Of a stretch of 12,146 nt of DNA, positions 1 through 6,678 are shown piece after piece. Source of the stretch: Rhizobacter sp. (lineage in GTDB: Bacteria > Pseudomonadota > Gammaproteobacteria > Burkholderiales > Burkholderiaceae_C); the NCBI GenBank assembly GCA_014380155.1, contig JACMKJ010000609.1:1-12146 (forward strand). Direction: 5' to 3'. The number at the start of each line of letters is the position of its first letter. Positions within the stretch are counted from its first letter, which is position 1. A model generated the notes under the pieces. That model was given only the letters and a program-made list of their open reading frames with translations, searched no databases and had not been told where the DNA came from. The position numbers and the translations under genes are program-made.

Positions 1-980
1 ATCTGCTGGTGGTCGACCTGCTCGACATCGGCGCGCTGCCGGAGAGCCTGTGGGGGTTCAACGGCTTCTTCTCGAAGAAGAACGGCGGTGGTTTCCTGAC
101 CGATCATTTTCCGCTCGCGCAAAAATCGATCTGGGACATCAGCGGCCTGTTCACGCACTCGCGCCACGTGCCGAACGTCCGCTTCGCCGGCCTGATCCAC
201 CCCGGCCTCATCGGCTGCCTGCCCGATCAGACGATGCTCGAGACCTGGAACAAACGCGAAGTGGACTTCATCGCGACCAATCCGACGCGCGTCCCCCCGC
301 TCGCCAACGCGCCGTTCGCGAAGACCTCCCACGCCGGCAAGGCCACCGGCGCGGCCAAGGTAAAGGTCGATGCGGAAGGTGCGCGCACCGTCCCGCCGCG
401 CGAGCACGGCGGCAACTGCGACATCAAGGATCTGTCGCGCGGATCGAAGATCTACTTCCCGGTCTATGTGAAAGGCGCCGGTCTGTCCCTGGGCGATCTG
501 CACTTCAGCCAGGGTGACGGCGAGATCACGTTCTGCGGCGCGATCGAGATGGCCGGCTGGACGCATCTGAAGGTCGATCTCATCAAGGGCGGCATGGCGA
601 AGTACGGCATCAAGAATCCGATCTTCAAACCCAGCCCGATCACACCGCACTACAACGACTACATCATCTTCGAGGGCATCTCGGTCGACGAAGCGGGCAA
701 GCAGTACTACCTCGACGTGAACGTCGCCTACCGCCAGGCCTGCTTGAACGCCATCGAATACCTGAAGAAGTTCGGCTACTCCGGCGCGCAGGCTTATTCG
801 ATTCTGGGCACTGCGCCGGTGCAGGGCCACATCAGCGGCGTGGTCGACGTGCCGAACGCCTGCGCCACGCTGTGGCTGCCAACGCAGATCTTCGACTTCG
901 ACATCAACCCGAATGCGAACGGGCCGACGAAGTTTCTCGACGGCTCGGTGAGCATGCCGCTGTCACCCGATCTGGTCTGA
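1..980 (+). CDS. fmdA: Formamidase (acetamidase/formamidase family), 5' end outside window
   Basis: Hydrolyses formamide (and short aliphatic amides) to ammonia and the carboxylate in the cytoplasm, for nitrogen supply. About 325 residues are visible; the family is usually near 400-410, so roughly the first 80 residues lie left of the window. The frame is open to base 3, so the GTG at 9 is an internal Val codon, not a start. Family blocks are clear: RFAGLIHPGLIGCLP early on, then PPREHGGNCDIKDLSRGS, GDLHFSQGDGEITFCGAIEMAGW, and the conserved end with PNACATLWLPTQIFDFD. The C-terminus looks complete, ending TGA at 978-980. An FmdB-type gene follows 100 bp downstream, matching the fmdA-fmdB pairing known from Methylophilus methylotrophus. 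Identification is by recalled family motifs. The exact substrate range is inferred. Confidence 0.93.
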   Translation, partial: LLVVDLLDIGALPESLWGFNGFFSKKNGGGFLTDHFPLAQKSIWDISGLFTHSRHVPNVRFAGLIHPGLIGCLPDQTMLETWNKREVDFIATNPTRVPPLANAPFAKTSHAGKATGAAKVKVDAEGARTVPPREHGGNCDIKDLSRGSKIYFPVYVKGAGLSLGDLHFSQGDGEITFCGAIEMAGWTHLKVDLIKGGMAKYGIKNPIFKPSPITPHYNDYIIFEGISVDEAGKQYYLDVNVAYRQACLNAIEYLKKFGYSGAQAYSILGTAPVQGHISGVVDVPNACATLWLPTQIFDFDINPNANGPTKFLDGSVSMPLSPDLV

Positions 981-990
981 AGAGATGACC

Positions 991-1063
991 ACCCCCACGT
1001 CGCTTCGCTCCTGCCCCTCAAGGGGGCGGTCAGCCGCCTTGAGGCGGCTCGGCGCCGGCTGAC
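991..1063. repeat. GC-rich hairpin block resembling a Burkholderiales intergenic repeat
   Basis: The fmdA-fmdB spacer contains ACGTCGCTTCGCTCCTGCCC running into CCCC-TCAA-GGGG (1014-1025). It then has a perfect 7-bp stem AGCCGCC/GGCGGCT with a TTGA loop (1032-1049), and an alternative perfect 8-bp stem GTCAGCCG/CGGCTGAC (1029-1036 with 1056-1063). The last two share bases 1032-1036, so only one can form at a time. The 'cacgtcgcttcgctcct-gcccctcaagggggc' style of sequence is one I recall as dispersed between genes in Burkholderiales; that is from memory, not a search. It may act as an attenuator or mRNA-stabilising element between fmdA and fmdB, or simply be a repeat copy. Confidence 0.6.
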
Positions 1064-1064
1064 G

Positions 1065-1080
1065 ATCTTCTGGAGAAGAT
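1065..1080 (+). promoter_or_regulatory. Hairpin holding the fmdB ribosome binding site
   Basis: ATCTTC (1065-1070) and GAAGAT (1075-1080) form a perfect 6-bp inverted repeat with loop TGGA. The Shine-Dalgarno core GGAG (1072-1075) lies in the loop and first stem base, and the ATG begins directly after the stem. The SD supports the start at 1081. Presentation in a small hairpin could modulate fmdB translation, but the stem is AT-containing and only moderately stable. Confidence 0.5.
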
Positions 1081-1422
1081 ATGCCGACCTACGACTACGC
1101 CTGCCCCGACTGCGGCGGCTTCGATGCATTCCGCACCCTGGCCGCGCGCAACGAAGCGGCCAGCTGCCCGGATTGCGGCGTGCCCTCGCCACGTGTGTTC
1201 GCCACGGCGCCTCGTTTGGCTCTGCTGGACAGTGGCACGCGCCGCGCGATGGACGTCAACGAGCGCGCACGGCACGAGCCCAAGCGTTCAGGTGACTACG
1301 CGCGCCTGAAGCATCCGTCGGGCTGCGGTTGTTGCTCCACCTCCAAACGCGGCGCGACGGTGACGGCGGCCAACGGCAACAAGGCCTTCCCGAGCAAGCG
1401 GCCGTGGATGATCAGTCACTGA
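1081..1422 (+). CDS. fmdB: FmdB family zinc-ribbon protein
   Basis: Small 113-residue cytoplasmic protein of the FmdB family, proposed as regulator or accessory of formamidase expression. It starts MPTYDYACPDCGGFDAFRTL, the family signature. Two knuckles, CPDC (C8, C11) and CPDC (C29, C32), make a four-Cys zinc ribbon. A second Cys group (C82, C84, C85) follows in a basic C-terminal region, HPSGCGCCSTSKRG. GGAG lies 5 bases upstream of the ATG. Position and orientation match an fmdA-fmdB operon. The molecular role of FmdB proteins is poorly established; the regulatory function is family knowledge, not shown here. Confidence 0.9.
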   Translation: MPTYDYACPDCGGFDAFRTLAARNEAASCPDCGVPSPRVFATAPRLALLDSGTRRAMDVNERARHEPKRSGDYARLKHPSGCGCCSTSKRGATVTAANGNKAFPSKRPWMISH

Positions 1423-1479
1423 TGACGTAGCCCGCTCAATACCCCTGCTTTGGTGGAGCGCCTGCGCGAACCCCCACCC

Positions 1480-1485
1480 TAGAAT
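1480..1485 (+). promoter_or_regulatory. Possible -10 box before the FG-GAP lipoprotein gene
   Basis: TAGAAT, five of six matches to the TATAAT consensus, lies 31 bases upstream of the ATG at 1517 in a GC-rich spacer after fmdB. No good -35 hexamer is present at 16-18 bp upstream, so this is a weak call based on position and composition. Confidence 0.3.
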
Positions 1486-1516
1486 CCGACGCATCAGAAC
1501 AGGGAAAGCTGGGGGG

Positions 1517-4114
1517 ATGATGCACAGCCGCGCAGGCACACCGAGCAGCGAGCCGCTTCACGTGATGTTGTTTCGAAGCGCCAAGACCGCACGCCAGATG
1601 CTGTCGTCTGCGCTTGCGCTCGCCATGCTGTCCACGCTCCTGGTTTCCTGCGGCGGCGGCGATGATGACGGCGACAGCGGCAACAACGCCTCCCCCAACC
1701 CTGGCGACACGCTGGGTGGCCCCCCACTGCCCTCGCAGAGCTACTTCCCTCTTCAAGTCGGAGACCTCTGGCTGTACCAGGACAGCGGCTCCACGTCCCT
1801 CACGCTGGCAAGCGTGACCGGCCAGCAGTCGGTGAATGGCCAGACCGGTTTCACGGTGCGGGAGGTCGACGCAGCAGGCATCAGCCGGTACCAGTCGCTC
1901 ATTCTTCCCTTGCCCGCAGGGGTGTTCGAGATTGCCACGGCGAGTTCGGACCCCTTCACGCAGCACTTCGGCAGGCTCGAGTTGCTGCGTTACCCGGTGC
2001 GCATCGGCAGCTCGTTCGTGCAGACCAACACGACGATTCCGAGCGGGCTCGATTTCGATGGCGACGGCCTCAGTGACCCCGTGACGATTCGGTCCACGGT
2101 CACCATCTTGGGCCTCGAAACCATCAACACAGCGGCCGGCAACTTTGCGGACACCGTGCACCAGCGCACCAGCATCAACGAGGTCGTGACCCTCAGCAGA
2201 AGCGGCCAACGCGTGACGATCGAGATCACCGGCGACGAATGGTTTGCGCAAGACATCGGCCTGGTTCGACGCACGACGACCGTCCGAAACGGCAGCAACA
2301 CCGAGGTCATGCGGCGCGATCTCGTGGGTTATGCCGTGGGTGGGCTCAAGAGCGAGTACACGCCGCCGACCATTTTGTCCACGACACCGGCAGGCAGCGC
2401 CACACAGGGGCCGAATGTCATCGTGAGTGCGGTATTCAGTGAAGACATGGACAGCCAGACCGTGTCTGGCGCAACCTTCAACGTCAGCGACAGCGGCGGT
2501 CGCGCCGTGCCAGGGAGCGTTGAACTCACTGGGACCACAGCGCGCTTCGTGCCCACAGACCCCTGGTTCAGCGGGCGCTTCACCGCCCGGATCAGCACCA
2601 ACGCCCGGGACGTGCTCGGCAATGCCCTGGCCGCAGAGCGCACCTGGCAATTCGACATCGATGCCACCGGGCCCCGCGTGCTGAGCACCACGCCGGCCGA
2701 AGGCGCTCAGGGTGTCGGGCCCACCGAACCCATCGTCATTCGCTTCAGCGAACCGCTCCTGGCGAACAGCGTCAACGATTACTCCGTTCAGTTGATCAGC
2801 CAAGGCGTGCCCGCGGCCACCACCGTCACCGTGGACGGCAGCACCGTCACGGTGACACCGAGGATGTCGTTGCAACGCGGGCAGACCTACGAAGCGGTGG
2901 TGACATCCAACGTCAACGACGAGCGAGGCAACGCGGTACAGCCAGAGTTCAGGCTGCGCTTCCGGACGGATCAAGGGCGGTTCGCGCCTAGCGTACCGCT
3001 GGCACCTGCGGTGACCACCGACGCCATGGCCATCGGAGACGTCAATGGCGACGGGATCAACGACGTGGTGCTGACATCCAGCGTCGCCACCGACCCGGCC
3101 AATCAGTTCTCGCTTTTCGTCCTGCCGGGGCGTGCCGATGGCAGCCTGGCCGCGCCTGTGCGGGTAGATGTTTCGCTCGGCTGCTGGCTGGACGCCGTGG
3201 TCATCGGGGACATCAACGGCGACGGCCGCAACGATGTGGTGGTCGGCGGGCAAGGCTGTGGGGCGCAGGTGTTTCGCCAGACCTCCGGCGGGCAACTCGT
3301 GCCCGCAGAGCTGCTCAACCGTGCCGCCACCCAACGCCTGCGCATGGCCGACCTGAACGCAGACGGCAGGCTCGACCTGGTTGGCACGGGCGGCGCAGAC
3401 GGCAACGTCAACGTGTGGCTTCAGAGCGGCTCGGGTGTTCTGACGTTGCACGCCACGCCGACCTTTGATGTCGGCTACACGAAAGACATCGAAATCGGTG
3501 ACGTGACCGGAGATGGCCGGCCGGATCTGATCGCCGTTGTCTCGGGAAGTCAAGCTGGTCAGCATGTGGCCGTACTCCGTCAGAACGCTGACGGCAGCTA
3601 CGCAGCAGCCACCTACTTGGCGGCGAGCAGCACCTGGGGCGCCTCGGCTGTTGCCGTGGGTGACTTGAACGGGGACGGACGCAAGGATGTCGTCGTGACC
3701 ACCGGTGGCAACTCGCCGACCTTCATCGGTGTGTACTACCAATCCCCCACTGGCAGCCTCGACGCGATGACGCCGATCAGCACCTATGACTCGCCCATGG
3801 CGGTGCGCGTTGCAGATGTCGACGGTGATGGGCGAGACGACGTCGTCGTGTCGCATGTAGGCTGGATGCACATCGGGGTCTATCTGCAGCGGGACGACGG
3901 CACGCTGGCTCCCGAAGATCTATTCCGTGCGCCTTACGGAAGCTTCAACCCCAACGCCATGGCCGTGGGGGATGTGAATCGCGATGGCCGCCCCGACATC
4001 GTCATCTCTGGCGAGTTGCTGCTGCAACGAAACGGCGCTTCCGCCTCACGCAGCCCGATCGGCGCGAGCGGGTTGCGACGATTTGGCTCTGCGCCGAGTG
4101 CTGCTAGGCACTGA
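1517..4114 (+). CDS. Lipoprotein with two Ig-like (Big_5-type) domains and seven FG-GAP/VCBS repeats
   Basis: 865 residues, predicted to be exported and lipid-anchored. A signal peptide ends in the lipobox LLVSC (Cys45), followed by GGGDDDGDSGNN. An N-terminal beta-rich domain (about 76-277) opens with YFPLQVGDLWLY and closes near ITGDEWFAQDIGLVRR, a pattern I recall from bacterial lipoproteins without known function. Two Big_5/SbsA-like Ig domains follow (about 283-383 and 385-490), each starting with a P-x-[IV]-LSTTPA motif and containing F-S-E. Seven FG-GAP/VCBS units have Ca-loops starting near residues 508, 565, 612, 662, 716, 767 and 819 (for example DVNGDGIND, DINGDGRND, DVDGDGRDD), as expected for a complete integrin-like seven-bladed propeller. 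The start is uncertain: ATGATG at 1517/1520 or ATG at 1565 (giving Cys29); the latter leaves a compact signal peptide but has no clear SD. The gene converges on the NTF2-like gene with an 18-bp gap. Ligand unknown; adhesion or polysaccharide binding is a guess. Confidence 0.87.
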   Translation: MMHSRAGTPSSEPLHVMLFRSAKTARQMLSSALALAMLSTLLVSCGGGDDDGDSGNNASPNPGDTLGGPPLPSQSYFPLQVGDLWLYQDSGSTSLTLASVTGQQSVNGQTGFTVREVDAAGISRYQSLILPLPAGVFEIATASSDPFTQHFGRLELLRYPVRIGSSFVQTNTTIPSGLDFDGDGLSDPVTIRSTVTILGLETINTAAGNFADTVHQRTSINEVVTLSRSGQRVTIEITGDEWFAQDIGLVRRTTTVRNGSNTEVMRRDLVGYAVGGLKSEYTPPTILSTTPAGSATQGPNVIVSAVFSEDMDSQTVSGATFNVSDSGGRAVPGSVELTGTTARFVPTDPWFSGRFTARISTNARDVLGNALAAERTWQFDIDATGPRVLSTTPAEGAQGVGPTEPIVIRFSEPLLANSVNDYSVQLISQGVPAATTVTVDGSTVTVTPRMSLQRGQTYEAVVTSNVNDERGNAVQPEFRLRFRTDQGRFAPSVPLAPAVTTDAMAIGDVNGDGINDVVLTSSVATDPANQFSLFVLPGRADGSLAAPVRVDVSLGCWLDAVVIGDINGDGRNDVVVGGQGCGAQVFRQTSGGQLVPAELLNRAATQRLRMADLNADGRLDLVGTGGADGNVNVWLQSGSGVLTLHATPTFDVGYTKDIEIGDVTGDGRPDLIAVVSGSQAGQHVAVLRQNADGSYAAATYLAASSTWGASAVAVGDLNGDGRKDVVVTTGGNSPTFIGVYYQSPTGSLDAMTPISTYDSPMAVRVADVDGDGRDDVVVSHVGWMHIGVYLQRDDGTLAPEDLFRAPYGSFNPNAMAVGDVNRDGRPDIVISGELLLQRNGASASRSPIGASGLRRFGSAPSAARH

Positions 4115-4132
4115 GGCCGAAGCGACAGCGAG

Positions 4133-4522
4133 TCACACCGTTGCGTCGCCGGCTTCCACCTCGTAGTGGAAGACCTTGGCAATGATCTGCCAGCGCCCCT
4201 CCAGCTTCACGAGCGTCAACAGGTCGATGAAGCGCTTGGGCAGGATGCTGCACTCCACCCGCGCCAACGCTGTCACCGGCCCGGCGAACTCAATGGCGAT
4301 GATGCGGTCGGTGCGAGCGTCACCCCGACTCGCGGGTGACGCTCGTTGGTCGACGATGGGGAAGTACTCGTCCATGCCAAGCGCTAACAGCGTGCCGTCG
4401 GTGGCGCAGGCATAAAGCGCACGTGGGTGGAACACGCGGCGCAGGCGCTGCGTGTCGCTGTGGTGCAGGCCGTCGAAATAGTCTTGCAGCACGGCCGCAA
4501 CGGCCTCGAACTCGGCGCCCAT
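4133..4522 (-). CDS. NTF2/SnoaL-like (lumazine-binding-type) protein
   Basis: 129-residue cytoplasmic protein with the cone-shaped NTF2-like fold expected from its pattern: an N-terminal helix (FEAVAAVLQDYFDGLHHSD), FHPRALYACATDGTLLALGMDEYFPIVDQR, and a C-terminal sheet ending LLTLVKLEGRWQIIAKVFHYE. Members are often annotated 'nuclear transport factor 2 family' or 'putative lumazine-binding'. They include isomerases, cyclases and small-molecule binders, so no reaction can be assigned. It lies directly downstream of the GST gene. The ATG at 4522 is 14 bases past the GST stop. A GTG at 4540, six codons earlier, overlaps that stop as GTGA and would suit translational coupling. Neither has a strong SD. 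The pair is probably one transcript from the promoter shared with the LysR gene. The coding sequence holds a perfect 12-bp hairpin (see 4314-4345). Confidence 0.85.
   Translation of the reverse strand: MGAEFEAVAAVLQDYFDGLHHSDTQRLRRVFHPRALYACATDGTLLALGMDEYFPIVDQRASPASRGDARTDRIIAIEFAGPVTALARVECSILPKRFIDLLTLVKLEGRWQIIAKVFHYEVEAGDATV
4314..4345. repeat. Perfect 12-bp inverted repeat inside the NTF2-like gene
   Basis: CGAGCGTCACCC (4314-4325) and GGGTGACGCTCG (4334-4345) are exact reverse complements separated by the 8-base loop CGACTCGC. In the mRNA of the minus-strand gene this is a strong GC-rich hairpin across codons for about residues 60-70 (RASPASRGDAR). No T-tract follows on either strand, so it does not look like an intrinsic terminator. 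Confidence 0.85.
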
Positions 4523-4536
4523 CAACGGACCCGCAC

Positions 4537-5145
4537 TCACGCCAGCAGGCCTTCGGCCTTCATGGCCTCGCGCACGGCGGGTCTCGCGCTCACACGCCTC
4601 AAGAACGCGTCGAGACTCGGTAGGCCCGTCAGGTCCAGATCGACAAACTTGGCCCAACCGGTCACGACGAAAAGGTAGGCGTCGGCCGCGGTGAAGGCGT
4701 CGCCGGTCAGGTGCTCGCGTCCTGCCAGCTGGCTGTCGACCCATTCGTATTTCTTGCGCAGCAGGGCGCGCAGCGTGGCCTTGGCTTTGGCGTCGAACTC
4801 GCTGTTGAACAAGGGTGAGAACCCCTTGTGCAGCTCGGAGGTAATGTAGTTCTGCCACTCCATCACACGGTAGCGCTCCGTGCTGCCGGCCGCCGGCATC
4901 AGCGTGGTGGCGCGGGCCTGGTCGGCGATGTACTGCACGATCACCGGGCCTTCGCTGAGCAGCTGCCCGTCGTCGAGCTGCAGCAGCGGCACCTGGCCCT
5001 TGGGGTTGATGGCGTAGTAGTCGGTGCCGGCCGGTGTCAGGTGCTTGGCGGTGTCGACCTTCTCCAGCGTGAAGGGCGTGCCGATTTCGCGCAACACGAT
5101 GTGGGGAACGAGCGAGCAGGCCGCCGGTGAGAAGTAGAGCTTCAT
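4537..5145 (-). CDS. Glutathione S-transferase, beta class
   Basis: 202 residues, the usual length of bacterial beta-class GSTs (E. coli GstA has 201). It conjugates glutathione to electrophiles or reduces disulfide-type substrates in the cytoplasm. The N-terminal thioredoxin-like domain begins MKLYFSPAACSLVPHIVLRE with Cys10; NPKGQVP (47-53) supplies the cis-Pro, and LSEGPVIVQYIAD (63-75) the gamma-glutamyl contact. The helical C-terminal domain has ELHKGFSPLF with His106, so the beta-class Cys10/His106 pair is intact. Start chosen at 5145 to match family N-termini; an in-frame ATG at 5154 (MTLMKLYF) is possible, and neither has a good SD. It is divergent from the LysR gene, whose product probably controls it, and is followed closely by the NTF2-like gene. 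Confidence 0.93.
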   Translation of the reverse strand: MKLYFSPAACSLVPHIVLREIGTPFTLEKVDTAKHLTPAGTDYYAINPKGQVPLLQLDDGQLLSEGPVIVQYIADQARATTLMPAAGSTERYRVMEWQNYITSELHKGFSPLFNSEFDAKAKATLRALLRKKYEWVDSQLAGREHLTGDAFTAADAYLFVVTGWAKFVDLDLTGLPSLDAFLRRVSARPAVREAMKAEGLLA

Positions 5146-5178
5146 GAGGGTCATTTCGGAGTGAGTGGATCGAAGCCC

Positions 5179-5214
5179 GCACCTTATTGGGAATCTCAAC
5201 TTCGATAAAGGTGC
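5179..5214. promoter_or_regulatory. LysR-type operator in the divergent GST/LysR spacer
   Basis: TTGGGAATCTCAA at 5187-5199 is a T-N11-A LTTR box with mirrored TTG/CAA arms and GA/TC inner pairs. It is nested in a larger imperfect inverted repeat: GCACCTTAT (5179-5187) against ATAAAGGTGC (5205-5214), which differ by one extra T. The spacer between the two start codons is only about 104 bp, so a regulator bound here could control both directions. The site is seen directly; binding by the adjacent LysR protein is inferred from the usual arrangement of LysR regulators and divergent targets. Confidence 0.7.
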
Positions 5215-5249
5215 CATCATTCACTTCACTGATTACATGGAGTGATGGA

Positions 5250-6200
5250 ATGCCGCGTCAGTTCAGCGGGCTCATGCTCGGCAGCGTGGAGTTGTTTTGC
5301 CTGACGGCCGAGCTGCAGGGCTTCACCGCTGCCGCCGCGTCGGCCGGGCTCACACCGGCGGCGGTGAGCCGCTCCATCGCGCGGCTCGAAGCGCGCCTGG
5401 GGGTGCAGCTCTTCATGCGCACCACGCGCCAGGTGCGCCTCACCGACAGCGGGCGCAGCTACTACGAGCAATGCCGCCAGGCGCTGGGCCAGCTGGTCGA
5501 GGCCGAGCGTGAGCTCACCGGCGAGCAGCGTGTGGCCACCGGCACGGTGCGCATCAGCCTGCCCACCTCGTATGGGCACTACCGCGTGCTGCCGGTGCTG
5601 CCGGAATTTCGGCGGCGCTACCCCGGCGTCGAGCTCGAGGTGCAGCTGAGCAACCGCAACATCGATTTCGCCGCCGACGGCTTCGACCTCGCGGTGCGCG
5701 GGCGCACGCCGCCCGATTCAGGCCTGGTGGCGCGCCGGCTCGAAGACACCGCGCTGGTGGTGGTGGCCACGCCTCAGTACCTGCGCCGCCGAGGCACACC
5801 GCGCACGCCCGAGGCCTTGATGCAGAACCACGACTGCATCCAGTTCTCCCGCCCCAGCACGGGGCTGCCCGTGCCCTGGTTGTTTCGCGACAAGACCGGG
5901 CGCGAGTTCGAGATCACGCCCCCCGCCGTGGTGCGCTGCACCGACGACGTGTTGAGCCTGGCCACGCTGGCCCGCCACGGCGCAGGGCTCACACAAACCT
6001 TCGGCGCCGCAGTGCAAGACGACATCGCGCAAGGCCGCTTGAAAGAGGTGCTGAAGGAATATGCCGGCGCCACGATGCCGTTTTCGCTGCTCTACCCAGC
6101 CAACCGCCACATGCCGCTGCGCGTGCGGGTGTTGATTGACTTCCTGGTGGACAAACTCGCGGCTACGGCGCCCGCTTCAAGCCGCCCGGTGCAGCGCTGA
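5250..6200 (+). CDS. LysR-family transcriptional regulator
   Basis: 316 residues, typical for the family. An N-terminal winged helix-turn-helix (about 12-66) includes FCLTAELQGFTAAAASAGLT, then AAVSRSIARLEARLGVQLF and RTTRQVRLTDSG. The effector domain (about 95-300) carries GTVRISLPTSYGHYRVLPVL and DFAADGFDLAVRGR, the pattern of the CrgA/DsdC-like LysR subgroup. Start chosen at 5250 because GGAG at 5239-5242 sits 7 bases upstream and the HTH then begins at the usual distance; the open frame extends back to 5187 but would run through the operator. Divergent from the GST gene, it likely autoregulates and activates GST plus the NTF2-like gene in response to an unknown compound. Confidence 0.93.
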   Translation: MPRQFSGLMLGSVELFCLTAELQGFTAAAASAGLTPAAVSRSIARLEARLGVQLFMRTTRQVRLTDSGRSYYEQCRQALGQLVEAERELTGEQRVATGTVRISLPTSYGHYRVLPVLPEFRRRYPGVELEVQLSNRNIDFAADGFDLAVRGRTPPDSGLVARRLEDTALVVVATPQYLRRRGTPRTPEALMQNHDCIQFSRPSTGLPVPWLFRDKTGREFEITPPAVVRCTDDVLSLATLARHGAGLTQTFGAAVQDDIAQGRLKEVLKEYAGATMPFSLLYPANRHMPLRVRVLIDFLVDKLAATAPASSRPVQR

Positions 6201-6230
6201 GCAAAGGGGCAGGCGCGAGACCGTTCTCAC

Positions 6231-6236
6231 TACACT
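6231..6236 (+). promoter_or_regulatory. Possible -10 box before the DoxX-DAHPS-rhomboid-SUI1 run
   Basis: TACACT lies 28 bases upstream of the ATG at 6265 in the 64-bp gap after the LysR gene. It matches four of six TATAAT positions including the key A and final T. No convincing -35 element is seen, so the run could instead be partly read through from the LysR gene. Confidence 0.3.
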
Positions 6237-6264
6237 GCGCACCACGAACAAGCGGTTCTGCGCG

Positions 6265-6678
6265 ATGACCGACACCCCATCCCCTCCGAACCGCCTTTCG
6301 CGCGCGCGCATTGCCGGCATCGCCTTCGTGTTCTTGTGGTTCTTCATTGGCGGCATCGCCCACTTCGTGGCCACCGAGGCCGAAATGCGCATCGTGCCGC
6401 CGTGGGTGCCCTGGCCGCGCGAGGCGGTGCTGGTGAGCGGCGTGTTCGAGTTGCTCGGCGCGCTGGGTCTGCTGTGGCGGCCCACGCGGCGCGTGGCCGG
6501 CATCGGCCTGCTTTTGCTGACGCTCGCCGTCACGCCAGCCCACATCTACATGCTGCAGCGGCCCGAGCTGTTCCCGGTGCCGATCTGGGCGCTGTGGCTG
6601 CGCCTGCCGATCCAGGTGGCGCTGCTGGCGCTCATCGCCTGGAGCACCCGGCCCATGTCAACACCCACCCAACAATGA
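6265..6678 (+). CDS. DoxX-like family inner-membrane protein
   Basis: 137 residues with four predicted membrane helices, at about 13-36, 52-71, 76-96 and 107-127. Family marks are GGIAHFVATE after helix 1, VPPWVPWPREAVLVSGVFE before helix 2, ELLGALGLL within it, and TPAHIYML at the end of helix 3. DoxX proteins are small membrane proteins, some linked to respiratory or redox complexes; the role of this subgroup is not established. The start at 6265 gives a short hydrophilic leader MTDTPSPPNRLSR; a longer open frame back to 6136 runs into the LysR gene and lacks protein character. The SD is weak. The stop codon overlaps the start of the DAHP synthase gene (ATGA), implying translational coupling. 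Confidence 0.87.
   Translation: MTDTPSPPNRLSRARIAGIAFVFLWFFIGGIAHFVATEAEMRIVPPWVPWPREAVLVSGVFELLGALGLLWRPTRRVAGIGLLLLTLAVTPAHIYMLQRPELFPVPIWALWLRLPIQVALLALIAWSTRPMSTPTQQ

Noticed and set aside
1436..3871. 811-codon open frame on the minus strand, opposite the FG-GAP lipoprotein gene
   Set aside because: It is codon-aligned with the sense gene; antisense stops would need TTA, CTA or TCA sense codons, which are rare at this GC. The product is His/Arg/Gly-rich with no domain, and its repeated pattern simply mirrors the FG-GAP repeats.
4809..4829. 7-bp hairpin ACAAGGG/CCCTTGT inside the GST gene
   Set aside because: It falls on the codons of the conserved HKGFSPLFN segment, and short stems of this size are common in GC-rich genes.
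4133..5224. A single 363-codon minus-strand frame covering the NTF2-like gene and an out-of-frame reading of the GST gene
   Set aside because: Only the part from about 4540 downward reads as protein; the upstream part is a shifted frame of the clearly supported GST gene. It is not a fusion protein.
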